Origin: Euonymus europaeus
Taxonomy: Eukaryota > Streptophyta > Magnoliopsida > Celastrales > Celastraceae
DNA: 64,000 nt
Assembly: GCA_963580455.1 (NCBI GenBank)
Contig: OY756969.1
Location: 22,912,760-22,976,759, forward strand
Reading direction: 5' to 3'
Positions 49,280 through 61,904 of the stretch are shown here, piece after piece (the first letter of the stretch is position 1; every line of letters starts with the position of its first letter). Below the pieces are notes generated by a model. It was not told where the DNA came from. It ran no database searches and worked only from the letters and a program-made list of their open reading frames with translations. Position numbers and translations under genes: made by a program.

Positions 49280-51661
49280 GATTTTTAGCTTGATTTCACA
49301 CTACTTTTCGAGCTTTACAATCTTGTCATTTCGGTTTTTGATGTCAGAACTCGTGGCTAGTAGGTCTCGTTTCACCTAGTTAGCCGCGAATTATGGTTTC
49401 TTTACGTAAACGGTTTTATGAATATTTGTTGACTCCGAGTTCTAAATTCGGTAATTTTTAGCCTGATTTCACACTACTTTTCGATCTCTACAATCCTGGC
49501 GTTTCGGTTTTTGATTTCAGAACTCGTGGCTAGTAGGTCTTGTTTCACCTAGTTAGCAGCGAATTGTGGTTTCTTTACGTAAACGGTTTAATGGATATCC
49601 GGTGACTCCGAGTTTTGAATTCGGTGATTTTTCGCTTGATTTCACACTACTTTTCGAGCTCTACAATCCTGGCGTTTCGGTTTTTGATTTCAGAACTCGT
49701 GGCTAGTAGGTCTCGTTTCACCTAGTAAGCCGAGAAATGTGGTTTCTTTACGTAAACGGTTTTATGAATATCCGTTGACTCTGAGTTCTGAATTCGGTGA
49801 TTTTTAGCTTGATTTCACACTACTTTTCGAGCTCTACAATCCTGGCATTTCGGTTTTTGATTTCAGAACTTGTGGCTAGTGGGTTTCGTTTCACCTAGTT
49901 AGCCGCGAATTGTGGTTTTTTACGTAAACGGTTTTATGAATATCTGTTGACTCCGAGTTCTGAATTCGGTGATTTTTAGCTTAATTTCACACTACTTTTC
50001 GAGCCCTACAATCCTGAAATTTCGGTTTTTTGTTTCGGAAGTCGTGGCTAGCAGGTCTCGTTTCACCTAGTTAGCCGCGAATTGTGGTTTTTTAAGTAAA
50101 CGGTTTTATGAATATCCGTTGACTCCGAGTTCTGAATTCGTTGATTTTTAGCTTGATTTCACACTACTTTTCGATCTCTACAATCCTGGCATTTCGGTTT
50201 TTGATTTCAGAACTCGTGGCTAGTAGGTGTCGTTTCACCTAGTTAGCCAAGAAATGTGGTTTCTTTACGTAAACGGTTTTATGAATATCCGTTGACTCGG
50301 AGTTCTAAATTCGGTGATTTTGATCTTGATTTCACACTACTTTTCGAGCTCTACAATCTTGGCATTTCGGTTTTTGATTTCAGAACTCGTGGCTAGTAGG
50401 TCTCGTTTCACCTAGTTAGGCGCGAAATGTGGTTTCTTTACGTAAACGGTTTTATGAATATCCGTTGACTCCGAGTTCTGAATTCGGTTATTTTTAGCTT
50501 GATTTCACACTACTTTTAGAGCTCTAGAATACTGGCATTTCAGTTATTGATTTCAAAACTCGTGGCTAGTAGGTCTCGTTTTACCTAGTTAGCCGCGAAT
50601 TGTGGTTTTTTACGTAAACGGTTTTATGAATATCCGTTGACTCCGAGTTTTGAATTCGGTGATTTTTAGCTTGATTTCACAGTAATTTTAGAGCTCTAGA
50701 ATCTTGGCGTTTCGGTTTTTGATTTCAAAACTCGTGGCTAGTAGGTCTCGTTTCACCTAGTTAGCCGCGAATTGTGGTTTTTTACGTAAACGGTTTTATG
50801 AATATCCGTTGACTCCGAGTTCTGAATTCGGTGATTTTTAGCTTGATTTCACACTACTTTTCGAGCTCTATAATCCTGGCATTTCGGTTTTGGATTTCAG
50901 AACTCGTGGCTAGTAGGTCTCTTTTCACCTAGTTAGGCGCGAAATGTGGTTTTTTACGTAAACGGTTTTATGAATATCCGTTGACTCTGAGTTCTGAATT
51001 CGGTGATTTTTATCTTGATTTCACACTACTTTTCGAGCTCTACAATCCTGGTTTGTCGGTTTTTGATTTCAGAACTCGTGGCTAGTAGGTGTTGTTTCAC
51101 CTAGTTAGGCGCGAATTGTAGTTTCTTTACGTAAACGGTTTTATGAATATCCGATGACTCTGAGTTCTGAATTCGGTGTTTTTTAACTTGATTTCACACT
51201 ACTTTTCGAGCTCTACAATCCCGGAGTTTTGGTTTTTGATTTCAGAACTCGTGGCTAGAAGGTCTCATTTCAACTAGTTAGGCGCGAATTGTGGTTTCTT
51301 TACGTAAACGGTTTTATGAATATCCGTTGACTCCGTGTTATGAATTCGATGATTCTTAGCTTGATTTCACACTACTTTTCGAGTTTTACAATCCTGTCAT
51401 TTCGGTTTTTGATTTCAGAACTTGTGGCTAGTAGGTCTCGTTTCAGCTAGTAAGCCGAGAAATGTGGTTTCTTTACGTAAACGGTTTTATGAATATTTGT
51501 TGACTCCGAGTTTCGAATTCGGTTATTTTTAGCTTGATTTCACACTACTTTTTGAGCTCTACAATCCTGGCGTTTCGGTTTTTTATTTCAGAACTCGTGG
51601 CTAGTAGGTCTCGTTTCACCTAGTTAGCCGCGAATTGTGGTTTCTTTACGTAAACGGTTTT
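49280..51661 (+). repeat. Block D copy 2, complete
   Basis: Contains the three monomers absent from copy 1. Its left part, including those monomers, also aligns with 32,710-34,030 at a constant 16,572 bp (96 monomers; GGTGATTTTG 33,741/50,313), so the longer form is ancestral. The right part carries CCCGGAGTTTTGG, GGCTAGAAGGTC and CCGTGTTATGAATTCG. Confidence 0.83.
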
Positions 51662-52069
51662 ATGAATATTTGTTGACTCCGAGTTCTGAATTCGGTGATT
51701 TTTAGCTTGATTTCGCACTACTTTTAGAGCTCTAGAATCCTGGCATTTCGGTTTTTGATTTCAAAACTCGTGGCTAGTAGGTCTCGTTTCACCTAGTTAG
51801 CCGCGAATTGTGGTTTTTTACGTAAACGGTTTTATGAATATCCGTTGACTCCGAGTTCTGAATTCGGTGATTTTTAGCTTGATTTCGCACTACTTTTAGA
51901 GCTCTAGAATCCTGGCATTTCGGTTTTTGATTTCAAAACTCGTGGCTAGTAGGTCTCGTTTCACCTAGTTAGCCGCGAATTGTGGTTTTTTACGTAAACG
52001 GTTTTATGAATATCCGTTTACTCCGAGTTCTGAATTCGGTGATTTTTAACTTGATTTCACACTAATTTT

Positions 52070-53278
52070 TGAGTTTTACAATCCTGTCATTTTGGTTTTT
52101 GATTTCAGAACTTGTGGCTAGTAGGTCTCGTTTCAGCTAGTAAGCCGAGAAATGTGGTTTCTTTACGTAAACGGTTTTATGAATATCCGATGACTCCGAG
52201 TTCTGAATTCGGTGGTTTTTTTCTTGATTTCACAACACTTTTCGAGCTCTCCAATCCTGTCTTTTCGGTTTTTTATTTCAGAACTCTTGGCTAGTAGGTC
52301 TCATTTCACCTAGTTAGGCGCGAATTGTGGTTTCTTTACGTAAACGGTTTTATGAATATCCGATAACTCCGAGTTCTTAATTCGGTGATTTTTAGCTTGA
52401 TTTCACACTACTTTTCGAGCTCTATAATCCTGGTGTCTCGGTTTTTTATTTCAGAACTCGTGGCTAGTAGGTCTCGTTTCATCTAGTTAGGCGCGAATTG
52501 CGGTTTCTTTACGTAAACGGTTTTATGAATATTTGTTGACTCCGAGTTTCGAATTCGGTGATTTTTAGCTTGATTTCACACTAATTTTTGAGCTCTACAA
52601 TCATGGCGTTTCGGTTTTTTATTTCAGAACTCGTGGCTAGTAGGTCTCGTTTCACCTAGTTAGCCGCGAATTGTGGTTTTTTTACGTAAACGGTTTTATG
52701 AATATTTGTTGACTCCGAGTTCTGAATTCGGTGATTTTTATCTTGATTTCACACTACTTTTAGGGCTCTAGAATCCTGGAGTTTCGGTTTTTGATTTCAA
52801 AACTCGTGGCTAGTAGGTCTTTTTTCACCTAGTTAGCCGCGAATTGTGGTTTTTTACGTAAACGGTTTTATGAATATCCGTTGACTCCGAGTTCTGAATT
52901 CGGTGATTTTTAGCTTGATTTCGCACTACTTTTAGAGCTCTAGAATCCTGGCGTTTCGGTTTTTGATTTCAAAACTCGTGGCTAGTAGGTCTCGTTTCAC
53001 CTAGTTAGCCGCGAATTGTGGTTTTTTACGTAAACGGTTTTATGAATATCCGTTTACTCCGAGTTCTGAATTCGGTGATTTTTAACTTGATTTCACACTA
53101 CTTTTCGAGCTCTACAATCCTGGAGTTTCGGTTTTTGATTTCAGAACTCGTGGCTAGTAGGTCTCGTTTCAACTAGTTAGGCGCGAATTGTGGTTTCTTT
53201 ACGTAAACGATTTTATGAATATCCGTTGACTCCGTGTTATGAAATCGATGATTCTTAGCTTGATTTCACACTACTTTT
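52070..53278 (+). repeat. Nested 7-monomer (1,209 bp) repeat, copy 1a
   Basis: Inside the first 4,317-bp unit, tandem with 53,279-54,487 (ATCCTGTCAT 52,081/53,290). Distinctive monomers carry CAGCTAGTAAGCCGAG, GGTGGTTTTTTTCTTG, CACAACACTTTTCG, CCGATAACTCCGAG and TTTTAGGGCTCTAG. Confidence 0.87.
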
Positions 53279-54487
53279 CGAGTTTTACAATCCTGTCATT
53301 TTGGTTTTTGATTTCAGAACTTGTGGCTAGTAGGTCTCGTTTCAGCTAGTAAGCCGAGAAATGTGGTTTCTTTACGTAAACGGTTTTATGAATATCCGAT
53401 GACTCCGAGTTCTGAATTCGGTGGTTTTTTTCTTGATTTCACAACACTTTTCGAGCTCTCCAATCCTGTCTTTTCGGTTTTTTATTTCAGAACTCTTGAC
53501 TAGTAGGTCTCATTTCACCTAGTTAGGCGCGAATTGTGGTTTCTATACGTTAACGGTTTTATGAATATCCGATAACTCCGAGTTCTTAATTCGGTGATTT
53601 TTAGCTTGATTTCACACTACTTTTCGAGCTCTATAATCCTGGTGTCTCGGTTTTTTATTTCAGAACTCGTGGCTAGTAGGTCTCGTTTCATCTAGTTAGG
53701 CGCAAATTGCGGTTTCTTTACGTAAACGGTTTTATGAATATTTGTTGACTCCGAGTTTCGAATTCGGTGATTTTTAGCTTGATTTCACACTACTTTTTGA
53801 GCTCTACAATCCTGGCGTTTCGGTTTTTTATTTCAGAACTCGTGGCTAGTAGGTCTCATTTCACCTAGTTAGCCGCGAATTGTTGTTTCTTTACGTAAAC
53901 GGTTTTATGAATATTTGTTGACTCCGAGTTCTGAATTCGGTGATTTTTATCTTGATTTCACACTACTTTTAGGGCTCTAGAATCCTGGAGTTTCGGTTTT
54001 TGATTTCAAAACTCGTGGCTAGTAGGTCTTTTTTCACCTAGTTAGCCGCGAATTGTGGTTTTTTACGTAAACGGTTTTATGAATATCCGTTGACTCCGAG
54101 TTCTGAATTCGGTGATTTTTAGCTTGATTTCGCACTACTTTTACAGCTCTAGAATCCTGGCGTTTCGGTTTTTGATTTCAAAACTCGTGGCTAGTAGGTC
54201 TCGTTTCACCTAGTTAGCCGCGAATTGTGGTTTTTTACGTAAACGGTTTTATGAATATCCGTTTACTCCGAGTTCTGAATTCGGTGATTTTTAACTTGAT
54301 TTCACACTACTTTTCGAGCTCTACAATCCTGGAGTTTCGGTTTTTGATTTCAGAACTCGTGGCTAGTAAGTCTCGTTTCAACTAGTTAGGCGCGAATTGT
54401 GGTTTCTTTACGTAAACGGTTTTATGAATATCCGTTGACTCCGTGTTATGAATTCGATGATTTTTAGCTTGATTTCACACTACTTTT
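53279..54487 (+). repeat. Nested 7-monomer (1,209 bp) repeat, copy 1b
   Basis: Second nested copy. It has its own changes relative to 1a: CTCTTGACTAG instead of CTCTTGGCTAG (about 53,495), CTATACGTTAACGG (about 53,543), GTTGTTTCTTTACG, TTTTACAGCTC and GGCTAGTAAGTC. The same changes occur in 2b. Confidence 0.87.
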
Positions 54488-56386
54488 CGAGCTCTACAAT
54501 CCTGGCATTTCGGTTTTGGATTTCAGAACTCGTGGCTAGTAGGTCTCGTTTCACCTAGTTAGGCGCGAAATGTGGTTTTTTACGTAAACGGTTTTATGAA
54601 TATCCGTTAACTCCGAGTTCTGAATTCGGTAATTTTTAGCTTGATTTCACACTACTTTTCGAGCTCTACAATCCTGGCTTGTCGGTTTTTTATTTTAGAA
54701 CTCGTGGCTAGTAGGTGTCGTTTCACCTATTTAGGCGCGAATTGTGGTTTCTTTACGTAAACGGTTTTATGAATATCCGATGACTCCGAGTTCTGAATTC
54801 GGTGATTTTTAGCTTGATTTCACACTACTTTTCGAGCTCTACAATTCTGGCATTTCGGTTTTTGATTTCAGAACTCGTGGCAAGTAGGTCTCGTTTCACC
54901 TAGTTAGCCGCGAATTGTGGTTTCTTTACGTAAACGGTTTTATGAATATTTGTTGACTCCGAGTTCTGAATTCGGTGATTTTTAGCTTGATTTCGCACTA
55001 CTTTTAGAGCTCTAGAATCCTGGCGTTTCGGTTTTTGATTTCAAAACTCGTGGCTAGTAGGTCTCGTTTCACCTAGTCAGCCGCGAATTGTGATTTTTTA
55101 CGTAAACGGTTTTATGAATATCCGATGACTCCGAGTTCTGAATTCGGTGATTTTTAGCTTGATTTCACACTACTTTTCGAGCTCTACAATCCTGGCGTTT
55201 CGGTTTTTGATTTCAGAACTCGTGGCAAGTAGGTCTCGTTTCACCTAGTTAGCCGCGAATTGTGGTTTCTTTACGTAAACGGTTTTATGAATATTTGTTG
55301 ACTCCGAGTTCTGAATTCGGTGATTTTTAGCTTGATTTCACACTATTTTTCGATCTCTACAATCCTCACGTTTCGATTTTTGATTTCAGAACTCGTGGCT
55401 GGTAGGTCTCGTTTCACCTAGTTAGGCGCGAATTGTGGTTTCTTTACGTAAACGGTTTTATGAATATCCGTTGACTCCAAGTTCTGAATTCGGTGACTTT
55501 TTGCTCGATTTCACACAACTTTTCGAGCTCTACAATCCTGGCGTGTCGTTTTTTTATTTCAGAACTCGTGGCGAGTAGGTGTCGTTTTACCTAGTTAGGC
55601 GCGAATTGTGGTTTCTTTACGTAAACGGTTTTATGAATATCCGTTGACTCCGAGTTCTGAATTCGGTGATTTTTTGCTTGATTTCACACTACTTTTCGAG
55701 CTTTACAATCCTGTCATTTCGGTTTTTGATTTCAGAACTTGTGGCTAGTAGGTCTCGTTTCAGCTAGTAAGCCGAGAAATGTGGTTTCTTTACGTAAACG
55801 GTTTTATGAATATTTGTTGACTCCGAGTTTCGAATTCGGTTATTTTTAGCTTGATTTCACACTACTTTTTGAGCTCTACAATCCTGGCGTTTCGGTTTTT
55901 TATTTCAGAACTCGTGGCTAGTAGGTCTCGTTTCACCTAGTTAGCCGCGAATTGTGGTTTCTTTACGTAAACGGTTTTATGAATATTTGTTGACTCCGAG
56001 TTCTGAATTCGGTGATTTTTAGCTTGATTTCGCACTACTTTTAGAGCTCTAGAATCCTGGCATTTCGGTTTTTGATTTCAAAACTCGTGGCTAGTAGGTC
56101 TCGTTTCACCTAGTTAGCCGCGAATTGTGGTTTTTTACGTAAACGGTTTTATGAATATCCGTTGACTCCGAGTTCTGAATTCGGTGATTTTTAGCTTGAT
56201 TTCGCACTACTTTTAGAGCTCTAGAATCCTGGCATTTCGGTTTTTGATTTCAAAACTCGTGGCTAGTAGGTCTCGTTTCACCTAGTTAGCCGCGAATTGT
56301 GGTTTTTTACGTAAACGGTTTTATGAATATCCGTTTACTCCGAGTTCTGAATTCGGTGATTTTTAACTTGATTTCACACTAATTTT

Positions 56387-57595
56387 TGAGTTTTACAATC
56401 CTGTCATTTTGGTTTTTGATTTCAGAACTTGTGGCTAGTAGGTCTCGTTTCAGCTAGTAAGCCGAGAAATGTGGTTTCTTTACGTAAACGGTTTTATGAA
56501 TATCCGATGACTCCGAGTTCTGAATTCGGTGGTTTTTTTCTTGATTTCACAACACTTTTCGAGCTCTCCAATCCTGTCTTTTCGGTTTTTTATTTCAGAA
56601 CTCTTGGCTAGTAGGTCTCATTTCACCTAGTTAGGCGCGAATTGTGGTTTCTTTACGTAAACGGTTTTATGAATATCCGATAACTCCGAGTTCTTAATTC
56701 GGTGATTTTTAGCTTGATTTCACACTACTTTTCGAGCTCTATAATCCTGGTGTCTCGGTTTTTTATTTCAGAACTCGTGGCTAGTAGGTCTCGTTTCATC
56801 TAGTTAGGCGCGAATTGCGGTTTCTTTACGTAAACGGTTTTATGAATATTTGTTGACTCCGAGTTTCGAATTCGGTGATTTTTAGCTTGATTTCACACTA
56901 ATTTTTGAGCTCTACAATCATGGCGTTTCGGTTTTTTATTTCAGAACTCGTGGCTAGTAGGTCTCGTTTCACCTAGTTAGCCGCGAATTGTGGTTTTTTT
57001 ACGTAAACGGTTTTATGAATATTTGTTGACTCCGAGTTCTGAATTCGGTGATTTTTATCTTGATTTCACACTACTTTTAGGGCTCTAGAATCCTGGAGTT
57101 TCGGTTTTTGATTTCAAAACTCGTGGCTAGTAGGTCTTTTTTCACCTAGTTAGCCGCGAATTGTGGTTTTTTACGTAAACGGTTTTATGAATATCCGTTG
57201 ACTCCGAGTTCTGAATTCGGTGATTTTTAGCTTGATTTCGCACTACTTTTAGAGCTCTAGAATCCTGGCGTTTCGGTTTTTGATTTCAAAACTCGTGGCA
57301 AGTAGGTCTCGTTTCACCTAGTTAGCCGCGAATTGTGGTTTTTTACGTAAACGGTTTTATGAATATCCGTTTACTCCGAGTTCTGAATTCGGTGATTTTT
57401 AACTTGATTTCACACTACTTTTCGAGCTCTACAATCCTGGAGTTTCGGTTTTTGATTTCAGAACTCGTGGCTAGTAGGTCTCGTTTCAACTAGTTAGGCG
57501 CGAATTGTGGTTTCTTTACGTAAACGATTTTATGAATATCCGTTGACTCCGTGTTATGAAATCGATGATTCTTAGCTTGATTTCACACTACTTTT
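56387..57595 (+). repeat. Nested 7-monomer repeat, copy 2a
   Basis: Counterpart of 52,070-53,278 within the second 4,317-bp unit; it keeps the 1a state at the sites that separate a from b. Confidence 0.87.
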
Positions 57596-58804
57596 CGAGT
57601 TTTACAATCCTGTCATTTTGGTTTTTGATTTCAGAACTTGTGGCTAGTAGGTCTCGTTTCAGCTAGTAAGCCGAGAAATGTGGTTTCTTTACGTAAACGG
57701 TTTTATGAATATCCGATGACTCCGAGTTCTGAATTCGGTGGTTTTTTTCTTGATTTCACAACACTTTTCGAGCTCTCCAATCCTGTCTTTTCGGTTTTTT
57801 ATTTCAGAACTCTTGACTAGTAGGTCTCATTTCACCTAGTTAGGCGCGAATTGTGGTTTCTATACGTTAACGGTTTTATGAATATCCGATAACTCCGAGT
57901 TCTTAATTCGGTGATTTTTAGCTTGATTTCACACTACTTTTCGAGCTCTATAATCCTGGTGTCTCGGTTTTTTATTTCAGAACTCGTGGCTAGTAGGTCT
58001 CGTTTCATCTAGTTAGGCGCAAATTGCGGTTTCTTTACGTAAACGGTTTTATGAATATTTGTTGACTCCGAGTTTCGAATTCGGTGATTTTTAGCTTGAT
58101 TTCACACTACTTTTTGAGCTCTACAATCCTGGCGTTTCGGTTTTTTATTTCAGAACTCGTGGCTAGTAGGTCTCATTTCACCTAGTTAGCCGCGAATTGT
58201 TGTTTCTTTACGTAAACGGTTTTATGAATATTTGTTGACTCCGAGTTCTGAATTCGGTGATTTTTATCTTGATTTCACACTACTTTTAGGGCTCTAGAAT
58301 CCTGGAGTTTCGGTTTTTGATTTCAAAACTCGTGGCTAGTAGGTCTTTTTTCACCTAGTTAGCCGCGAATTGTGGTTTTTTACGTAAACGGTTTTATGAA
58401 TATCCGTTGACTCCGAGTTCTGAATTCGGTGATTTTTAGCTTGATTTCGCACTACTTTTACAGCTCTAGAATCCTGGCGTTTCGGTTTTTGATTTCAAAA
58501 CTCGTGGCTAGTAGGTCTCGTTTCACCTAGTTAGCCGCGAATTGTGGTTTTTTACGTAAACGGTTTTATGAATATCCGTTTACTCCGAGTTCTGAATTCG
58601 GTGATTTTTAACTTGATTTCACACTACTTTTCGAGCTCTACAATCCTGGAGTTTCGGTTTTTGATTTCAGAACTCGTGGCTAGTAAGTCTCGTTTCAACT
58701 AGTTAGGCGCGAATTGTGGTTTCTTTACGTAAACGGTTTTATGAATATCCGTTGACTCCGTGTTATGAATTCGATGATTTTTAGCTTGATTTCACACTAC
58801 TTTT
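57596..58804 (+). repeat. Nested 7-monomer repeat, copy 2b
   Basis: Counterpart of 53,279-54,487, sharing CTCTTGACTAG, CTATACGTTAACGG and TTTTACAGCTC with it. This shows that a and b existed before the 4,317-bp duplication. Confidence 0.87.
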
Positions 58805-60023
58805 CGAGCTCTACAATCCTGGCATTTCGGTTTTGGATTTCAGAACTCGTGGCTAGTAGGTCTCGTTTCACCTAGTTAGGCGCGAAATGTGGTTTTTTAC
58901 GTAAACGGTTTTATGAATATCCGTTAACTCCGAGTTCTGAATTCGGTGATTTTTAGCTTGATTTCACACTACTTTTCGAGCTCTACAATCCTGGCTTGTC
59001 GGTTTTTTATTTTAGAACTCGTGGCTAGTAGGTGTCGTTTCACCTATTTAGGCGCGAATTGTGGTTTCTTTACGTAAACGGTTTTATGAATATCCGATGA
59101 CTCCGAGTTCTGAATTCGGTGATTTTTAGCTTGATTTCACACTACTTTTCGAGCTCTACAATTCTGGCATTTCGGTTTTTGATTTCAGAACTCGTGGCAA
59201 GTAGGTCTCGTTTCACCTAGTTAGCCGCGAATTGTGGTTTCTTTACGTAAACGGTTTTATGAATATTTGTTGACTCCGAGTTCTGAATTCGGTGATTTTT
59301 AGCTTGATTTCGCACTACTTTTAGAGCTCTAGAATCCTGGCGTTTCGGTTTTTGATTTCAAAACTCGTGGCTAGTAGGTCTCGTTTCACCTAGTCAGCCG
59401 CGAATTGTGATTTTTTACGTAAACGGTTTTATGAATATCCGATGACTCCGAGTTCTGAATTCGGTGATTTTTAGCTTGATTTCACACTACTTTTCGAGCT
59501 CTACAATCCTGGCGTTTCGGTTTTTGATTTCAGAACTCGTGGCAAGTAGGTCTCGTTTCACCTAGTTAGCCGCGAATTGTGGTTTCTTTACGTAAACGGT
59601 TTTATGAATATTTGTTGACTCCGAGTTCTGAATTCGGTGATTTTTAGCTTGATTTCACACTATTTTTCGATCTCTACAATCCTCACGTTTCGATTTTTGA
59701 TTTCAGAACTCGTGGCTGGTAGGTCTCGTTTCACCTAGTTAGGCGCGAATTGTGGTTTCTTTACGTAAACGGTTTTATGAATATCCGTTGACTCCAAGTT
59801 CTGAATTCGGTGACTTTTTGCTCGATTTCACACAACTTTTCGAGCTCTACAATCCTGGCGTGTCGTTTTTTTATTTCAGAACTCGTGGCGAGTAGGTGTC
59901 GTTTTACCTAGTTAGGCGCGAATTGTGGTTTCTTTACGTAAACGGTTTTATGAATATCCGTTGACTCCGAGTTCTGAATTCGGTGATTTTTTGCTTGATT
60001 TCACACTACTTTTCGAGCTCTAC

Positions 60024-61029
60024 AATCCTGGTGTGTCGGTTTTTTATTTCAGAACTCGTGGCGAGTAGGTGTCGTTTCACCTAGTTAGGCGCGAATTGTG
60101 GTTTCTTTACGTAAACGGTTTTATGAATATCCGATGACTCCGAGTTCTGAATTCGGTGATTTTTAGCTTGATTTCACACTACTTTTCAAGCTCTACAATC
60201 CTGGAATTTCGGTTTTTAATTTCAGAACTCGTGGCTAGTAGGTCTCGTTTCACCTAGCTAGCCGCGAATTGTTGTTTCTTTACGTAAACGGTTTTATGAA
60301 TATTTCTTGACTCCGACTTCTGAATTCGGTGATTTTTAGCTTGATTTCACACTACTTTTAGATCTCTACAATCCTGGCATTTCGATTTTTGATTTCAGAA
60401 CTCGTGGCTAGTAGGTCTCGTTTCACCTAGTTAGGCGCGAATTGTAGTTTCTTTACGTAAACGGTTTTATGAATATCCGTTGACTCCGAGTTCTGAATTC
60501 GGTGATTTTTAGCTTGATTTCACACTAATTTTCGAGCTTTACAATCCTGTCATTTCGGTTTTTGATTTCAGAACTTGTGGCTAGTGGGTCTCGTTTCACC
60601 TAGTTAGCCGCGAATTGTGGTTTTTTACGTAAACGGTTTTATGAATATCCGTTGACTCCGAGTTCTGAATTCGGTGATTTTTAGCTTGATTTCACACTAC
60701 TTTTCGAGCTCTACAATCGTGGTATTTTGGTTTTTGATTTCAGAACTCGTGGCTAGTAGGTCTCGTTTCACCTAGTTAGCCGCGAATTGTGGTTTCTTTA
60801 TATAAACGGTTTTATGAATATCCGTTGACTCCGAGTTCTGAATTCGGTGATTTTTAGCTTGATTTCACACTACTTTTCGATCTCTACAATCCTGTCATTT
60901 CGGTTTTTGATTTCAGAACTCGTGGCTAGTAGGTCTCGTTTCAGCTAGTAAGCCGAGAAATGTGGTTTTTCACGTAAACGGTTTTATGAATATCCGATGA
61001 CTCCGAGTTCTGAATTCGGTGGTTTTTAG
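60024..61029 (+). repeat. Satellite monomers right of the 4.3-kb duplication
   Basis: About six monomers. The first two (to 60,377) have a counterpart at the window's right end. Others carry CTAGCTAGCCGCG, ATTTCTTGACTCCGACTTC and TTTATATAAACGG. Satellite only. Confidence 0.72.
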
Positions 61030-61372
61030 CTTGATTTCACACTACTTTTCGAGCTCTACAATCCTGGCGTCTCGGTATTTTATTTCAAAACTCGTGGCTA
61101 GTAGGTCTCGTTTCACCTAGTTAGGCGCGAATTGCGGTTTCTGTACATAAACGGTTTTATGAATATCCGTTGACTCCGAGTTGAATTCGGTGATTTTTAG
61201 CTTGATTTCAGACTACTTTTCGAGCTCTAAAATCCTGGCGTTTCGGTTTTTGATTTCAGAACTTGTGGCTAGTGGGTCTCGTTTCACCTAGTTAGCCGCG
61301 AATTGTAGTTTTTTACGTAAACGGTTTTATGAATATCCGTTGACTCCGAGTTCTGAATTCGGTGATTTTTAG
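61030..61372 (+). repeat. 343-bp dimer with a 2-bp deletion, copy 1
   Basis: Two monomers sharing the short form CCGAGTTGAATTCGG (CT deleted, 61,181), which reappears 343 bp later at 61,524. Two full monomers would be 345 bp, so the deletion accounts for the period. GCGAATTGCGG and GATTTCAGACTAC are also shared. Confidence 0.82.
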
Positions 61373-61715
61373 CTTGACTTCACACTACTTTTCGAGCTCT
61401 ACAATCCTGGCATCTCGGTTTTTTATTTCAGAACTCGTGGCTAGTAGGTCTCGTTTCACCTAGTTAGGCGCGAATTGCGGTTTCTTTACGTAAACGGTTT
61501 TATGAATATCCGTTGACTCCGAGTTGAATTCGGCGATTTTTAGCTTGATTTCAGACTACTTTTCGAGCTCTAAAATCTTGGCGTTTCGGTTTTTGATTTC
61601 AGAACTTGTGGCTAGTGGGTCTCGTTTCATCTAGTTAGCCGCGAATTGTGGTTTTTTACGTAAACGGTTTTGTGAATATCCGTTGACTCCGAGTTTTGAA
61701 TTCGATGATTTTTAG
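61373..61715 (+). repeat. 343-bp dimer with a 2-bp deletion, copy 2
   Basis: Tandem second copy with the same deletion. Private differences include GGCGATTTTTAGC, TTTCATCTAG and GGTTTTGTGAATATCC. Confidence 0.82.
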
Positions 61716-61904
61716 CTTGACTTCACACTAGTTTTCGAGCTCTACAATCTTGTTGTTTTGGTTTTTGATTTCAGAACTCGTGGATAGTAGGTCTCGTTTC
61801 ACCTAGTTAGCCGCGAATTGTGGTTTCTTTACGTAAACGCTTTTATGAATATCCGTTGACTCCGAGTTCTGAATTCGGTGATTTTTAGCTTGATTTCACA
61901 CTAC
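61716..61904 (+). repeat. Monomer closely related to the first monomer of the window
   Basis: The monomer starting at 61,770 has both GTGGATAGTAGG and AACGCTTTTATG, the same pair of changes as 1-173. I saw AACGCTTTT nowhere else. Confidence 0.7.

Larger units (their letters stand above)
51390..55706 (+). repeat. 25-monomer (4,317 bp) tandem duplication, copy 1
   Basis: Every landmark recurs 4,317 bp downstream, with only a handful of differences noticed by eye (for example GGCTAGTAGG near 52,983 versus GGCAAGTAGG near 57,300, and GGTAATTTTTAG near 54,630 versus GGTGATTTTTAG near 58,947). The copies abut, making this the most recent large event in the window. The match is lost at about 55,706, where GCTTTACAATCCTGTC faces GCTCTACAATCCTGGTG. 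Confidence 0.9.
55707..60023 (+). repeat. 25-monomer (4,317 bp) tandem duplication, copy 2
   Basis: Directly follows copy 1. A second, partial 1.04-kb match of its right end (59,320-60,023 and beyond to 60,377) lies at 62,942-64,000, offset 3,622-3,623 bp. Confidence 0.9.

Noticed and set aside
52112..53503. Pair of near-identical 60-codon open frames (52,112-52,294 and 53,321-53,503), repeated at 56,429 and 57,638
   Set aside because: Their similarity comes from the 1,209-bp and 4,317-bp duplications, not from selection on a protein. There is no start context, domain or codon-level conservation beyond that of the DNA copies.
51390..60023. Assembly artefact as the cause of the 4.3-kb duplication
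   Set aside because: It cannot be excluded, but the two copies show several true differences and different right-hand flanks, which argues against a simple duplicated read or contig overlap.
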